Shown here: positions 33,264 to 40,700 of the stretch, one piece after another
Position numbering within the stretch: position 1 is the stretch's first letter
How the letters are laid out: the number at the start of each line of letters is the position of its first letter
Source: Synergistota bacterium
GTDB taxonomy: Bacteria > Synergistota > GBS-1
Assembly: GCA_021159885.1 (NCBI GenBank)
Contig: JAGHDO010000087.1
Span: forward strand, 1-51,813
DNA length: 51,813 bases
Direction: 5' to 3'
Program-made: the position numbers and the translations under genes
The notes under the pieces: generated by a model
Databases searched by the model: none
Told to the model about the DNA's origin: nothing
Seen by the model: only the letters and a program-made list of their open reading frames with translations

Positions 33264-35219
33264 GTGCTTTTGAGAAAAATGGCTATGATGTGTGTCTTCT
33301 TTATTCTTCTTGCAGGGGCTCAAACTACGGAGGCGCAGGTCTTTGAGCTTGGCACGATGGAAGTTTATGGTTCCTATCTTGAAGATGAGCCTTCCTCATG
33401 TTCTGTGATATTTCCGGACCAGTATAAGGGTGAATTTAAGGATCTTGGTGATCTGCTTTCTGATATACCAGGCGTCAGAGTGACGAGGCTTGGTGGGCGA
33501 GGCGCTTATACCGTAATTTCTATAAGGGGAAGCACAGCAGGACAAGTAGCAGTTTATCTTAACGGAGTTTTGATGAATATGGGGGGAGAATATGCGGTGG
33601 ATTTATCAACGATTCCATTAAACGCTGTTGAAAGAATAGAGGTCTATAGGGGAAGCGTTCCCGTCCGTTTTGGCATTGCTGGGATAGGAGGAGTGATAAA
33701 CATCATAACGAAGAAGGATGCCAGATTTAATACTGCTAAAGCTGCGATTGGTTCTTTTAGAACATACCGACTTGAGATCTTAAGAAAACTAAGAAAAGGA
33801 TTGCTTTCTCTTGATCTGGAAAGCAGCAAGGGAGACTATCCTTACCATAACGATAACGGTACCCCCTATACTTCGGATGACGATTATAACACGAGAAGGA
33901 AAAACAACGCTTATAGAATTTCAGATATAAGAATTTCTAAAGATGTAAATGGAAACAAGCTGTTTTTTGCCTATTTTGCTAAGCGCAGAGAGCTCCCTAA
34001 TCCTGCTCCCGGGGATGATAGGGAAGATTGTATGTCTCACTCGAATCTTTCATTAAGCCGGTTTATAGGGGAAGTTTCGAGAGATTTCAGTTTTTCAGAG
34101 GAAACGGTTGGAGAAGCTTCGTTTTACTTTCTCCTTTCCCGTAAAGAGTTCTGGAACCCGAGAGGTGATCTTGGGTGGCCCAATCAAAAGCATAACTGGT
34201 ACAATTCGGGAAAAATTGGCTTAAATTTTTCTCTAAATCGCGTTTTAGGAGAGAACTCGATGCTTGAGTTTCACTTTGAGACTTTTTTAGAGGAGCTGAA
34301 GCCAGGTGGAGATATAACCTCATCCGTATGGTCTCCCCTTAATAAGATCCATAGCTATTACAAGAAAGCGTCGATCTTATCTCTTGAGTATACGCTTTCA
34401 TCTGGCAATTTACTATTGATACCTTGGATTAGATGGCTTAGCTCGAGTGAGAGCGGTGGGAAGCTTTCATCAAGCAGCGATCACCTTGGTTATGGCATGA
34501 GGCTGAAATACTCCTTAAGCGACAGATGGAGTTTGAAATCAACGTGGGGAAAATATGTGAGAGTCCCTGATTTTTACGAGAAATTTGGGGATGGAGCTTT
34601 TATCCTGCCTAATCCTTCTCTTGAAAATGAGAAAGGGAAAAATTTTGATTTTGGAGTAGAGTATAGAACTCCTCTCTTTTCTGGGTATCTAACCTATTTT
34701 AGAAGCGATGTGGATGACCTTATTGAGCTCGTGATGGCTAACCCCAGATACGCTTATTACAAAAATATAGGAAGAGCGGAAATAGAGGGGATTGAGCTTA
34801 GTTTTTCCAAGGCTTTTAAAAACGGGTGGATGTTCAGCGTGTCTTATACCTACATGAACGCGGTTAATAAGTCATCCGGGTATAGGGAAAATAAACCCTT
34901 GCCTAATAGACCCAAACATAGTTTAAGCGTGAGATTAAGTCGTGTTTCGGGAAGGTGGAACGCTTTTGTAGAAGGAAGATATGTGGGGGAGAATTACTTC
35001 GATACCGGAGGGTTGGTTAAATTTAGCGATTGGTGGAGCTTAGATTTGGGGTTCTCATATTTTATCTCTAAGGGAGAAAAAATAAGTTTCATTATAAAGA
35101 ATATTACAGATAATCAGGTCCTCAAAGTTATACCAGCTTCTTCCTTCGGGCCAGAGAGAATGGCGGATTATCCGCCTGTCGGAAGGAGCTTTTACTTAAG
35201 CTATATAAAAAGCTTCTAA
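33264..35219 (+). CDS. btuB: TonB-dependent cobalamin receptor, BtuB-like
   Basis: An outer-membrane receptor of 651 residues, consistent in length with BtuB. Residues 1-24 form a signal peptide, followed by a TonB-box-like ELGTMEVYGS, a plug domain (DLGDLLSDIPGVRVT, SIRGSTAGQVAVYLNGV, GSVPVRFGIAGIGGVINIIT) and a 22-strand-type barrel ending in a C-terminal Phe, the barrel-assembly signal. GTG 33264 follows AAGGAGG (33247-33253) by 10 nt. Cobalamin specificity is inferred from the riboswitch and the downstream btuF/btuC/btuD genes. Confidence 0.93.
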   Translation: MLLRKMAMMCVFFILLAGAQTTEAQVFELGTMEVYGSYLEDEPSSCSVIFPDQYKGEFKDLGDLLSDIPGVRVTRLGGRGAYTVISIRGSTAGQVAVYLNGVLMNMGGEYAVDLSTIPLNAVERIEVYRGSVPVRFGIAGIGGVINIITKKDARFNTAKAAIGSFRTYRLEILRKLRKGLLSLDLESSKGDYPYHNDNGTPYTSDDDYNTRRKNNAYRISDIRISKDVNGNKLFFAYFAKRRELPNPAPGDDREDCMSHSNLSLSRFIGEVSRDFSFSEETVGEASFYFLLSRKEFWNPRGDLGWPNQKHNWYNSGKIGLNFSLNRVLGENSMLEFHFETFLEELKPGGDITSSVWSPLNKIHSYYKKASILSLEYTLSSGNLLLIPWIRWLSSSESGGKLSSSSDHLGYGMRLKYSLSDRWSLKSTWGKYVRVPDFYEKFGDGAFILPNPSLENEKGKNFDFGVEYRTPLFSGYLTYFRSDVDDLIELVMANPRYAYYKNIGRAEIEGIELSFSKAFKNGWMFSVSYTYMNAVNKSSGYRENKPLPNRPKHSLSVRLSRVSGRWNAFVEGRYVGENYFDTGGLVKFSDWWSLDLGFSYFISKGEKISFIIKNITDNQVLKVIPASSFGPERMADYPPVGRSFYLSYIKSF

Positions 35220-35237
35220 AGGAGGTGTTCCTTTAGC

Positions 35238-36359
35238 ATGAAGAAGCAATTAGCGTCATTGGTGGTTTTAGTTCTGTTAGCGTTCACAGCATTATGGGGT
35301 TGCGGTACAGGAGGCGGTTCATGGATTCCGAGCAATCTTTTTGCTGTCGTTGTTGGCGTTGATGCAGGGTATACCTCGGCAAACGTTTCTACGGTGGATC
35401 TGAAAAGCGGGGATTTTACGGTTTCTTCAAGCATTCTTTCTGGTTTCTGTGGGGACACAATAGCAAAAACTCGCGGGAATTATGTTCTGCTTATAGAAAG
35501 ACCCTCTTGGGGAACGGTTCCATCTCCCGTGCATCTTTATGAGGCTGGGTCGTGGGAAACTCCTCTTAAGGAGTATAACCTTGGCAAGAACGTTCACGAT
35601 GTGGTTTTCTTGAACGATGAAGTTGCCTATGCGATACAATGGGGCGAATCATATGTTGAGAAGTTTAACCCCCTTACTGGTGATGATCTGGGTGAGATAG
35701 ATTTGTCATCCTATGATACAGATGGTATCCCTGACATGGATAAGGGAGCTTATGTTAATGGAAAACTTTTCGTTACGCTTCAGAGGATGGATTCGGAAAC
35801 CTACTCGTACGATATGGGTATGGTAGTTGCCATAGATACCAATAGCGATCAGGTATCGTGCTCAATAGAGCTTAGTGGGAAGAATCCTCAGGATATAGAT
35901 TACTATGCTGGTAAGCTCTATGTTACAGAGCTTGGAAACTACTTTGACGCTTCTGATGATGTCATAGATGTGATAGATGTGAACTCCGCTGAGGTCAATG
36001 AGTTAATCAGCGCTCCTTTGGAAAATGAGGGTATGGATATATATGCCATTGAGATAATTTCTGATGGAAAAGGATACTTGCTGGGAGGCAAATGGGAAAC
36101 GTCAGCCGTTTTTAAGGTTTATAAGCTGAATCTCGAAACCGGTGAAGTTGATCCTGATCCCATTTATAGTGGAGGATATATAACTTCGATAAAATATGAT
36201 CCTGTATCTGGATATCTTCTCATACTTGATAGAGGAACAGGAGCGGGGGATGGAGGGCTTGTTATATACGATCCTGCCTCGGAGAGTATCGTCGATCAGA
36301 TTCCGGAGGAAAATCTGGGCTATCCACCGTATTCTGCTGATATATCAGCCTTTGATTAA
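35238..36359 (+). CDS. YncE/BtuG-like beta-propeller lipoprotein
   Basis: A 373-residue lipoprotein: a hydrophobic signal ends in ALWGC with Cys22 as the lipidation site, followed by GTGGG. The mature part holds repeated beta-propeller blades of the YncE/DUF5074 kind, with repeats such as VVGVDAGYTSANVSTVDLKS, LFVTLQRMDSETY, KLYVTELGNYFDASDDVIDV and YDPVSGYLLILDRGTG. In Bacteroidetes, BtuG is a propeller lipoprotein that captures B12 on the cell surface next to BtuB. Here the gene lies 18 bp after btuB under the same riboswitch, so the same job is likely; sequence homology to BtuG itself was not tested. Confidence 0.82.
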   Translation: MKKQLASLVVLVLLAFTALWGCGTGGGSWIPSNLFAVVVGVDAGYTSANVSTVDLKSGDFTVSSSILSGFCGDTIAKTRGNYVLLIERPSWGTVPSPVHLYEAGSWETPLKEYNLGKNVHDVVFLNDEVAYAIQWGESYVEKFNPLTGDDLGEIDLSSYDTDGIPDMDKGAYVNGKLFVTLQRMDSETYSYDMGMVVAIDTNSDQVSCSIELSGKNPQDIDYYAGKLYVTELGNYFDASDDVIDVIDVNSAEVNELISAPLENEGMDIYAIEIISDGKGYLLGGKWETSAVFKVYKLNLETGEVDPDPIYSGGYITSIKYDPVSGYLLILDRGTGAGDGGLVIYDPASESIVDQIPEENLGYPPYSADISAFD

Positions 36360-36409
36360 TCTCCGAACGACCACTTCCTCACCGTTTTAAAATAGATTAC
36401 CCTTTGGGT

Positions 36410-36440
36410 GGGGAGGAAAGCTCCTTGACCTTTCCTCCCC
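36410..36440 (+). other. Intercistronic stem-loop before exbB
   Basis: GGGGAGGAAAG (36410-36420) pairs perfectly with CTTTCCTCCCC (36430-36440) around a 9-nt loop. No T-run follows, so it is not a convincing intrinsic terminator. It lies in the 116-nt gap between the lipoprotein and exbB and could protect upstream mRNA from 3' decay, giving more receptor and lipoprotein than inner-membrane proteins. Confidence 0.6.
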
Positions 36441-36475
36441 CCTGCCTTAAACTGTTTTGGGAGGACGTGAGAAGA

Positions 36476-36988
36476 TTGGAGTGGTTTGAAAAGGGCGGTC
36501 CGTTAATGTATCCAATTTTTATTTGCTCTATACTTTCTTTAGCGATTTTCTTAGAACGCTTGTTTTATCTACTTAAAAGGCGTCAAATAATAGAGCGTTT
36601 TAGAAGAAAAATAGAGGGACTTTCCGGAGATATTAAGGAATTAAGGGAAATATTAATGGTTCTTGTTGAAGGGGAAGCAATGAGGCTTTCGAAAGGCCTT
36701 GGAGCGCTTTCTTTAATAGCGAGAGTAAGCACTCTCCTTGGACTTCTTGGTACCGTTTTGGGAATGGTGGAGGTTTTTAAAGAGGTTTCTGAAGGAAAGC
36801 TTGGTGATCCAGAGGCTCTCGCGGGAGGAATCTGGGTTGCTCTTATAACGACGGTATTTGGGCTATCAGTTGCCATTCCAGCTGTTTTCATGCATGGCTT
36901 TCTTTCTTCCTTAGTCTCTCGCAGAGAGGAAGAGCTTCTTAAAATAGGAGAGGAGGTCTTAATTGAAAAGGCAAAATCTGATAGGTAG
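36476..36988 (+). CDS. exbB: ExbB/TolQ-family proton channel protein
   Basis: The proton-channel subunit energising TonB. The product of about 170 residues has TM1 (GGPLMYPIFICSILSLAIFL), TM2 (LSLIARVSTLLGLLGTVLGM) and TM3 (GIWVALITTVFGLSVAIPAV) in the MotA/TolQ/ExbB arrangement. TTG 36476 at 11 nt from GGGAGG is preferred; GTG 36467 is too close to that SD and longer open-frame extensions are not conserved. It overlaps btuF by 26 nt. Confidence 0.9.
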   Translation: MEWFEKGGPLMYPIFICSILSLAIFLERLFYLLKRRQIIERFRRKIEGLSGDIKELREILMVLVEGEAMRLSKGLGALSLIARVSTLLGLLGTVLGMVEVFKEVSEGKLGDPEALAGGIWVALITTVFGLSVAIPAVFMHGFLSSLVSRREEELLKIGEEVLIEKAKSDR

Positions 36989-37874
36989 AATTGCTATTCT
37001 ACTTTTCGCTTTTTTGCTCTTTACAAAAATCGCCTTCACGTTTCCAATTGCTTTAAAAGACTCTCTTGGCAATGTGGTTAAATTAGAATCTCCTCCAAGA
37101 AGGATAATTTCCTTGGCTCCTTCTATTACGGAAACCTTATTTGCAATAGGTGCCGGTGATAGGGTTGTGGGTGTAACAACCTTCGATGATTACCCTCCAG
37201 AGGTGAAAAGGATCTTTAAAGTTGGGGGGTTCTCAAACCCTAATCTGGAAAGGATACTTTATCTTAAGCCAGATTTAGTTTTAGGAATTTCTAATATTCA
37301 CGCGGAGATAGTAAAGCGCCTAAGAAAACTAAAGGTGCCTTGCTTTACTTTCAGGCTCTTCGATAAGCTTTCAAGACTCTATTATGAGATAAAGGTGCTT
37401 GGAAAGCTCGCTGGGAGGAAAAAAAGCGCGGAAAATCTTGTTGGAAGGATCAAGGAAAAGATATATCGATTGAGGGAAAAGGGAAGGCATCTTAGAAAGC
37501 ACCCCAGGGTTTTCATGGCTATATGGGATAATCCTCTTGTTACAGTTGGTAGGGGAAGCTACATTCATGAGCTTATAGGAATAGCGGGAGGAAAGAGCAT
37601 AACATCCTCCTTGCCGGCTCCCTTTCCTCTATATAGCATAGAAAATCTCGCTAAAGAATCACCAGATATAATAATTGTCGCTGGGGGTAAAGGTGGCATG
37701 AGCTTAAGTAAAGAAAGGCTTTTAAAGATGCTTAAGGGGAGAGGGATAAAAGCGGTTGAAAAAGACGATGTGTATGAAGTCGAGGCAAATTTGCTTTTCA
37801 GGTTATCACCGAGGATAGTGTATGGAATAAAGAATCTTTATAATATCTTTAAAAGATGGGCAGAAAGAGATTGA
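36963..37874 (+). CDS. btuF: Cobalamin ABC transporter substrate-binding protein BtuF
   Basis: A periplasmic cobalamin-binding protein of the helical-backbone type, 303 residues. A signal peptide covers residues 1-26; the mature protein starts with PIALKDSLGNVVKLESPPRR and IISLAPSITETLFAIGAGDR, then GVTTFDDYPPEVKRI, and has the long interlobe helix (residues 120-160), all matching BtuF/FhuD-type proteins. TTG 36963 lies inside exbB after GGAGGTC. The gene's insertion between exbB and exbD couples binding-protein synthesis to the energising complex. Confidence 0.9.
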   Translation: MKRQNLIGRIAILLFAFLLFTKIAFTFPIALKDSLGNVVKLESPPRRIISLAPSITETLFAIGAGDRVVGVTTFDDYPPEVKRIFKVGGFSNPNLERILYLKPDLVLGISNIHAEIVKRLRKLKVPCFTFRLFDKLSRLYYEIKVLGKLAGRKKSAENLVGRIKEKIYRLREKGRHLRKHPRVFMAIWDNPLVTVGRGSYIHELIGIAGGKSITSSLPAPFPLYSIENLAKESPDIIIVAGGKGGMSLSKERLLKMLKGRGIKAVEKDDVYEVEANLLFRLSPRIVYGIKNLYNIFKRWAERD

Positions 37875-38245
37875 GTGGAAGAGAAAACGGCTTTCTGGAT
37901 CTAACTCCACTAATAGATATAATCTTTCAACTCGTCATATTTCTCGTTCTGACAACTGCTTTTATTCCTTTTGCAATCAGGGTTGAGCTCCCCAAAGCAA
38001 TTTCCTCCCCAATGAGGGAGAAAAAGCCAATCATAATTACGATAACGCGTGAGGGTAGTATTTTTCTTGGAAAAGAAAGAGTGTCTCTCCCAGATCTCAT
38101 TCATAAGGTGAGGGTGAGGCGAGGAAAGATATACCTCATAAAGGGAGATAAGGGAGCTCAATACGGGCTGATCATATCTGTTCTTAATGCTCTAAAAAAG
38201 AACGGCGTGGGGAAGGTGGGCTTACTCGTTGAACCAGAGCGTTAA
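37856..38245 (+). CDS. exbD: ExbD-family biopolymer transport protein
   Basis: A partner of ExbB with one membrane helix. The 129-residue product has the conserved sequence FLDLTPLIDIIFQLVIFLVL with the proton-carrying Asp21, followed by a periplasmic domain with AIRVELPKAISSP and KGDKGAQYGLIISVLNALKK. ATG 37856 overlaps btuF by 19 nt; its stop overlaps tonB by 17 nt. Confidence 0.92.
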   Translation: MGRKRLSGRENGFLDLTPLIDIIFQLVIFLVLTTAFIPFAIRVELPKAISSPMREKKPIIITITREGSIFLGKERVSLPDLIHKVRVRRGKIYLIKGDKGAQYGLIISVLNALKKNGVGKVGLLVEPER

Positions 38246-38975
38246 ATTTTGCTTCTTTCTTGGTTTGTCTCTTCTATGTCATCTCATTATCCTGGGCTTT
38301 TTGCCACGCTTTGAGTTAGCACGATCTCCATCGGCGATATGGGTTAATGTAGTAGAGCTTCCAAGGCCTAAGAGCTTAAAAATCAATGGAGAGTTTAAGA
38401 TGAAGGGAGAGGTGAGTAGAGGAAGCAATGCAGGAGAAAAGGTTCATTTGCCGCAGGTTCGAAGCTTGCATTTAGAGGGGAATATTCTAAAAAGTACTGT
38501 GGTAAGTTTAAAGCTCAAGATTAAGGTCAGGCAAAAGCGTCGTCATTTGTCGAAAGTAAGGAGAGCAAGCGCTGTGGAAAAGAAGAAGAAAAAAGGAGCT
38601 GACGCGAAAGCTGCTTCAAAGGGTGCGTCTTTGCTGGGCTCCGAAAAGAGAAAGGAGGAGGGTGGCAGCTTTGGTAAGCGTGAGGCAAGCTCGGCAGTAT
38701 CGAGGTTGACTCCTCCAAAACCGCTTAAAATCACCAAGCCGAGATATCCCATAATTGCGAGAAAGATGAGATACGAGGGGGCAGTTGTACTCGATATCGA
38801 GGTTTTACCAGATGGGAGCGTAGGAAAGGTCAAGATTGTTGAGTCGTCGGGATATGAGGTTCTTGATAAGGCAGCGGTTAGAGAGGTTAAAAAGTGGAAG
38901 TTTATCCCTGCCGTTAGAAACGGAAAACCTGTAAGAAGCGTGGTGAGAGAGAGAATAGTCTTTAGGATAAGATGA
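38229..38975 (+). CDS. tonB: TonB energy-transducing protein
   Basis: A 248-residue TonB: an N-terminal membrane helix (residues 6-24), a long Lys/Ala/Ser-rich spacer (about 35-160, unusually poor in the Pro-Glu/Pro-Lys repeats of E. coli TonB) and a C-terminal TonB domain with PRYPIIARKMRYEGAVVLDI, VESSGYEVLDKAAVREVKKW and FIPAVRNGKPVRSVV. It connects the ExbB-ExbD motor to BtuB across the periplasm. TTG 38229 overlaps exbD; the stop overlaps btuC by 4 nt. Confidence 0.92.
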   Translation: MNQSVKFCFFLGLSLLCHLIILGFLPRFELARSPSAIWVNVVELPRPKSLKINGEFKMKGEVSRGSNAGEKVHLPQVRSLHLEGNILKSTVVSLKLKIKVRQKRRHLSKVRRASAVEKKKKKGADAKAASKGASLLGSEKRKEEGGSFGKREASSAVSRLTPPKPLKITKPRYPIIARKMRYEGAVVLDIEVLPDGSVGKVKIVESSGYEVLDKAAVREVKKWKFIPAVRNGKPVRSVVRERIVFRIR

Positions 38976-39928
38976 TAAAGAGGTGGAGCACTTATATTAT
39001 CGGAGGAATCCTCCTGAGCTCGATACTCGCTTCGCTCTTTATGGGTGCAGTGAATCTAAAGCTTAAGGATATCGTTAACGGTTCCCCGATTTTCTGGGAA
39101 ATCAGAGTGCCGCGAGTTATCAATGCTTTTTCAGTTGGTGCTGGACTCTCCATATCTGGAGCGGTTTTACAAGCTATATTTAGAAATCCTCTTGCTGATC
39201 CTTATCTTTTAGGTATATCATCGGGAGCGGCTGTTGGAGCTTCCGTAGGGATCCTGCTTGGACTGAGCTGGGGAGTCGGAGGTTGCTCATTTGTCGGGGC
39301 GCTACTTTCTCTCTTTTTTGTTTACAGGATAGCATTAAGGGAAGGATTCTTATCAACAGAGGGGCTTCTCCTTGCAGGGGTGGCGGTCAATGCCCTTTTA
39401 TCTGCCGTTTTAGGATTCCTTTTATATCTCGTTGGAAGGAGTATTCATGGAGTTCTCTTCTGGTTGTGGGGGAACTTAAGTCTCTCTTCATGGGAAACTC
39501 TGCTTAAGGTTCTTCCGCTTATTATTCTTTCAACCCTGGTTATATTAAGATATTCTGATGAGCTAAATGTAATGCTCTGGGGAGATGAGCATGCGGTGCA
39601 GATGGGGGTTGATATCAGTAAAGTTAAAAAGATCGTTATAGTGTTTGCCTCACTTGCGACGGCCTCTTCCGTAGCATCAAGCGGAATAATAGGATTCGTT
39701 GGTTTAGTTATTCCTCACATGGTTAGGATATCTCTCGGTCCAGATCACAAGACTCTTCTTCCTGCCTCTGCTATCTTGGGAGGAGCTGTCTTGGTTCTCG
39801 CGGATCTCCTTGCACGGGAGCTAATATCTCCCGCAGAAATTCCAGTAGGTATAATAACGGCGCTTGGGGGAGCTCCCTTTTTCATTTTCCTTTTAAAAAA
39901 GCACTATGGAAGAGATACTCAGGGTTGA
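38972..39928 (+). CDS. btuC: Cobalamin ABC transporter permease BtuC (FecCD family)
   Basis: An inner-membrane permease of 318 residues with about ten hydrophobic segments. Family marks: VPRVINAFSVGAGLSISGAV, FRNPLADPYLLGISSGAAVG, and GIIGFVGLVIPHMVRISLGP, the FecCD coupling region. It forms the channel with BtuD and receives cobalamin from BtuF. It overlaps btuD by 23 nt. Confidence 0.92.
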   Translation: MIKRWSTYIIGGILLSSILASLFMGAVNLKLKDIVNGSPIFWEIRVPRVINAFSVGAGLSISGAVLQAIFRNPLADPYLLGISSGAAVGASVGILLGLSWGVGGCSFVGALLSLFFVYRIALREGFLSTEGLLLAGVAVNALLSAVLGFLLYLVGRSIHGVLFWLWGNLSLSSWETLLKVLPLIILSTLVILRYSDELNVMLWGDEHAVQMGVDISKVKKIVIVFASLATASSVASSGIIGFVGLVIPHMVRISLGPDHKTLLPASAILGGAVLVLADLLARELISPAEIPVGIITALGGAPFFIFLLKKHYGRDTQG

Positions 39929-40649
39929 GGGAGTATTTGCAGGTTATGCTAAGAGAATAGTTTTAAAAGATATAAGCTTTACTCTAAGGAAAGGAGAGTT
40001 TTTGGCTCTGTTAGGACCCAATGGTGCTGGGAAGAGCACTGTCTTAAGGGTTCTATCTGGGGTGCTGCGTCCCATGGGTGGAAAAGTTTCTCTGGAGGGA
40101 AGAGATCTAATATCTATGGCGCCGAGGGAAAGAGCGAGATTAGTTGCCGTGGTTCCTCAGCGGATTGATTTTAACTTTCCCTTTTCGGTAGAAGAAGCAG
40201 TTGCGATGGGACGGTACCCCCATGGTGGAGAGGATATAGGAGAGATAGAGTGGGCAATTAAAAAGCTCGGTCTTGAGGAATTGCGGAAGAGAAAGCTACT
40301 TTCGCTCAGTGGAGGGGAATTTAAGAGGGTTATAATAGCTAAAGCTCTCGCTCAGAAGCCAAGGTTGCTTCTCCTTGATGAGCCACTTAGTCATCTTGAT
40401 CTAAAGTATCAGCTCAAGCTTCTTGAGCTTTTAAAAGAGCTTCTTAAGGATGGAATGAGTATAATATCCGTTTTTCACGATATCAATATGGCTTTTAGGG
40501 GCCCCTCTATCGTTATGCTCCTTAAAAATGGGGAGATAAAGGCTTTGGGGCCTCCTCTTGAGGTTATGACTCCTGAGCTCGTGGAAGATATATATGAGGT
40601 TAAAGTAAAGAAATGCAACGCCTATGGAATTCCACACTTAGTATATTAA
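39906..40649 (+). CDS. btuD: Cobalamin ABC transporter ATPase BtuD
   Basis: The ATPase for BtuC, 247 residues: Walker A GPNGAGKS (37-44), signature LSGGEFKRVIIAKAL, Walker B LLLLDEPLSHLD, and a switch His in SVFHDINMAF. FepC/BtuD-type features include VVPQRIDFNFPFSVEEAVAM. ATG 39906 lies inside btuC. It is the last gene of the operon, followed within 10 nt by a strong terminator. Confidence 0.92.
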   Translation: MEEILRVEGVFAGYAKRIVLKDISFTLRKGEFLALLGPNGAGKSTVLRVLSGVLRPMGGKVSLEGRDLISMAPRERARLVAVVPQRIDFNFPFSVEEAVAMGRYPHGGEDIGEIEWAIKKLGLEELRKRKLLSLSGGEFKRVIIAKALAQKPRLLLLDEPLSHLDLKYQLKLLELLKELLKDGMSIISVFHDINMAFRGPSIVMLLKNGEIKALGPPLEVMTPELVEDIYEVKVKKCNAYGIPHLVY

Positions 40650-40656
40650 AAATAGA

Positions 40657-40692
40657 GGGGACTTCTCGCCTTTGCTGAGAAGTCCCCTTTTT
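40657..40692 (+). terminator. Intrinsic terminator of the cobalamin operon, likely bidirectional
   Basis: GGGGACTTCTC (40657-40667) pairs perfectly with GAGAAGTCCCC (40677-40687), followed by TTTTT. On the other strand the same stem is followed by TCTATTTTTAA, so it can also stop the convergent TRAP operon, whose last stop codon lies at 40701. Confidence 0.9.
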
Positions 40693-40700
40693 GGGGTGCC

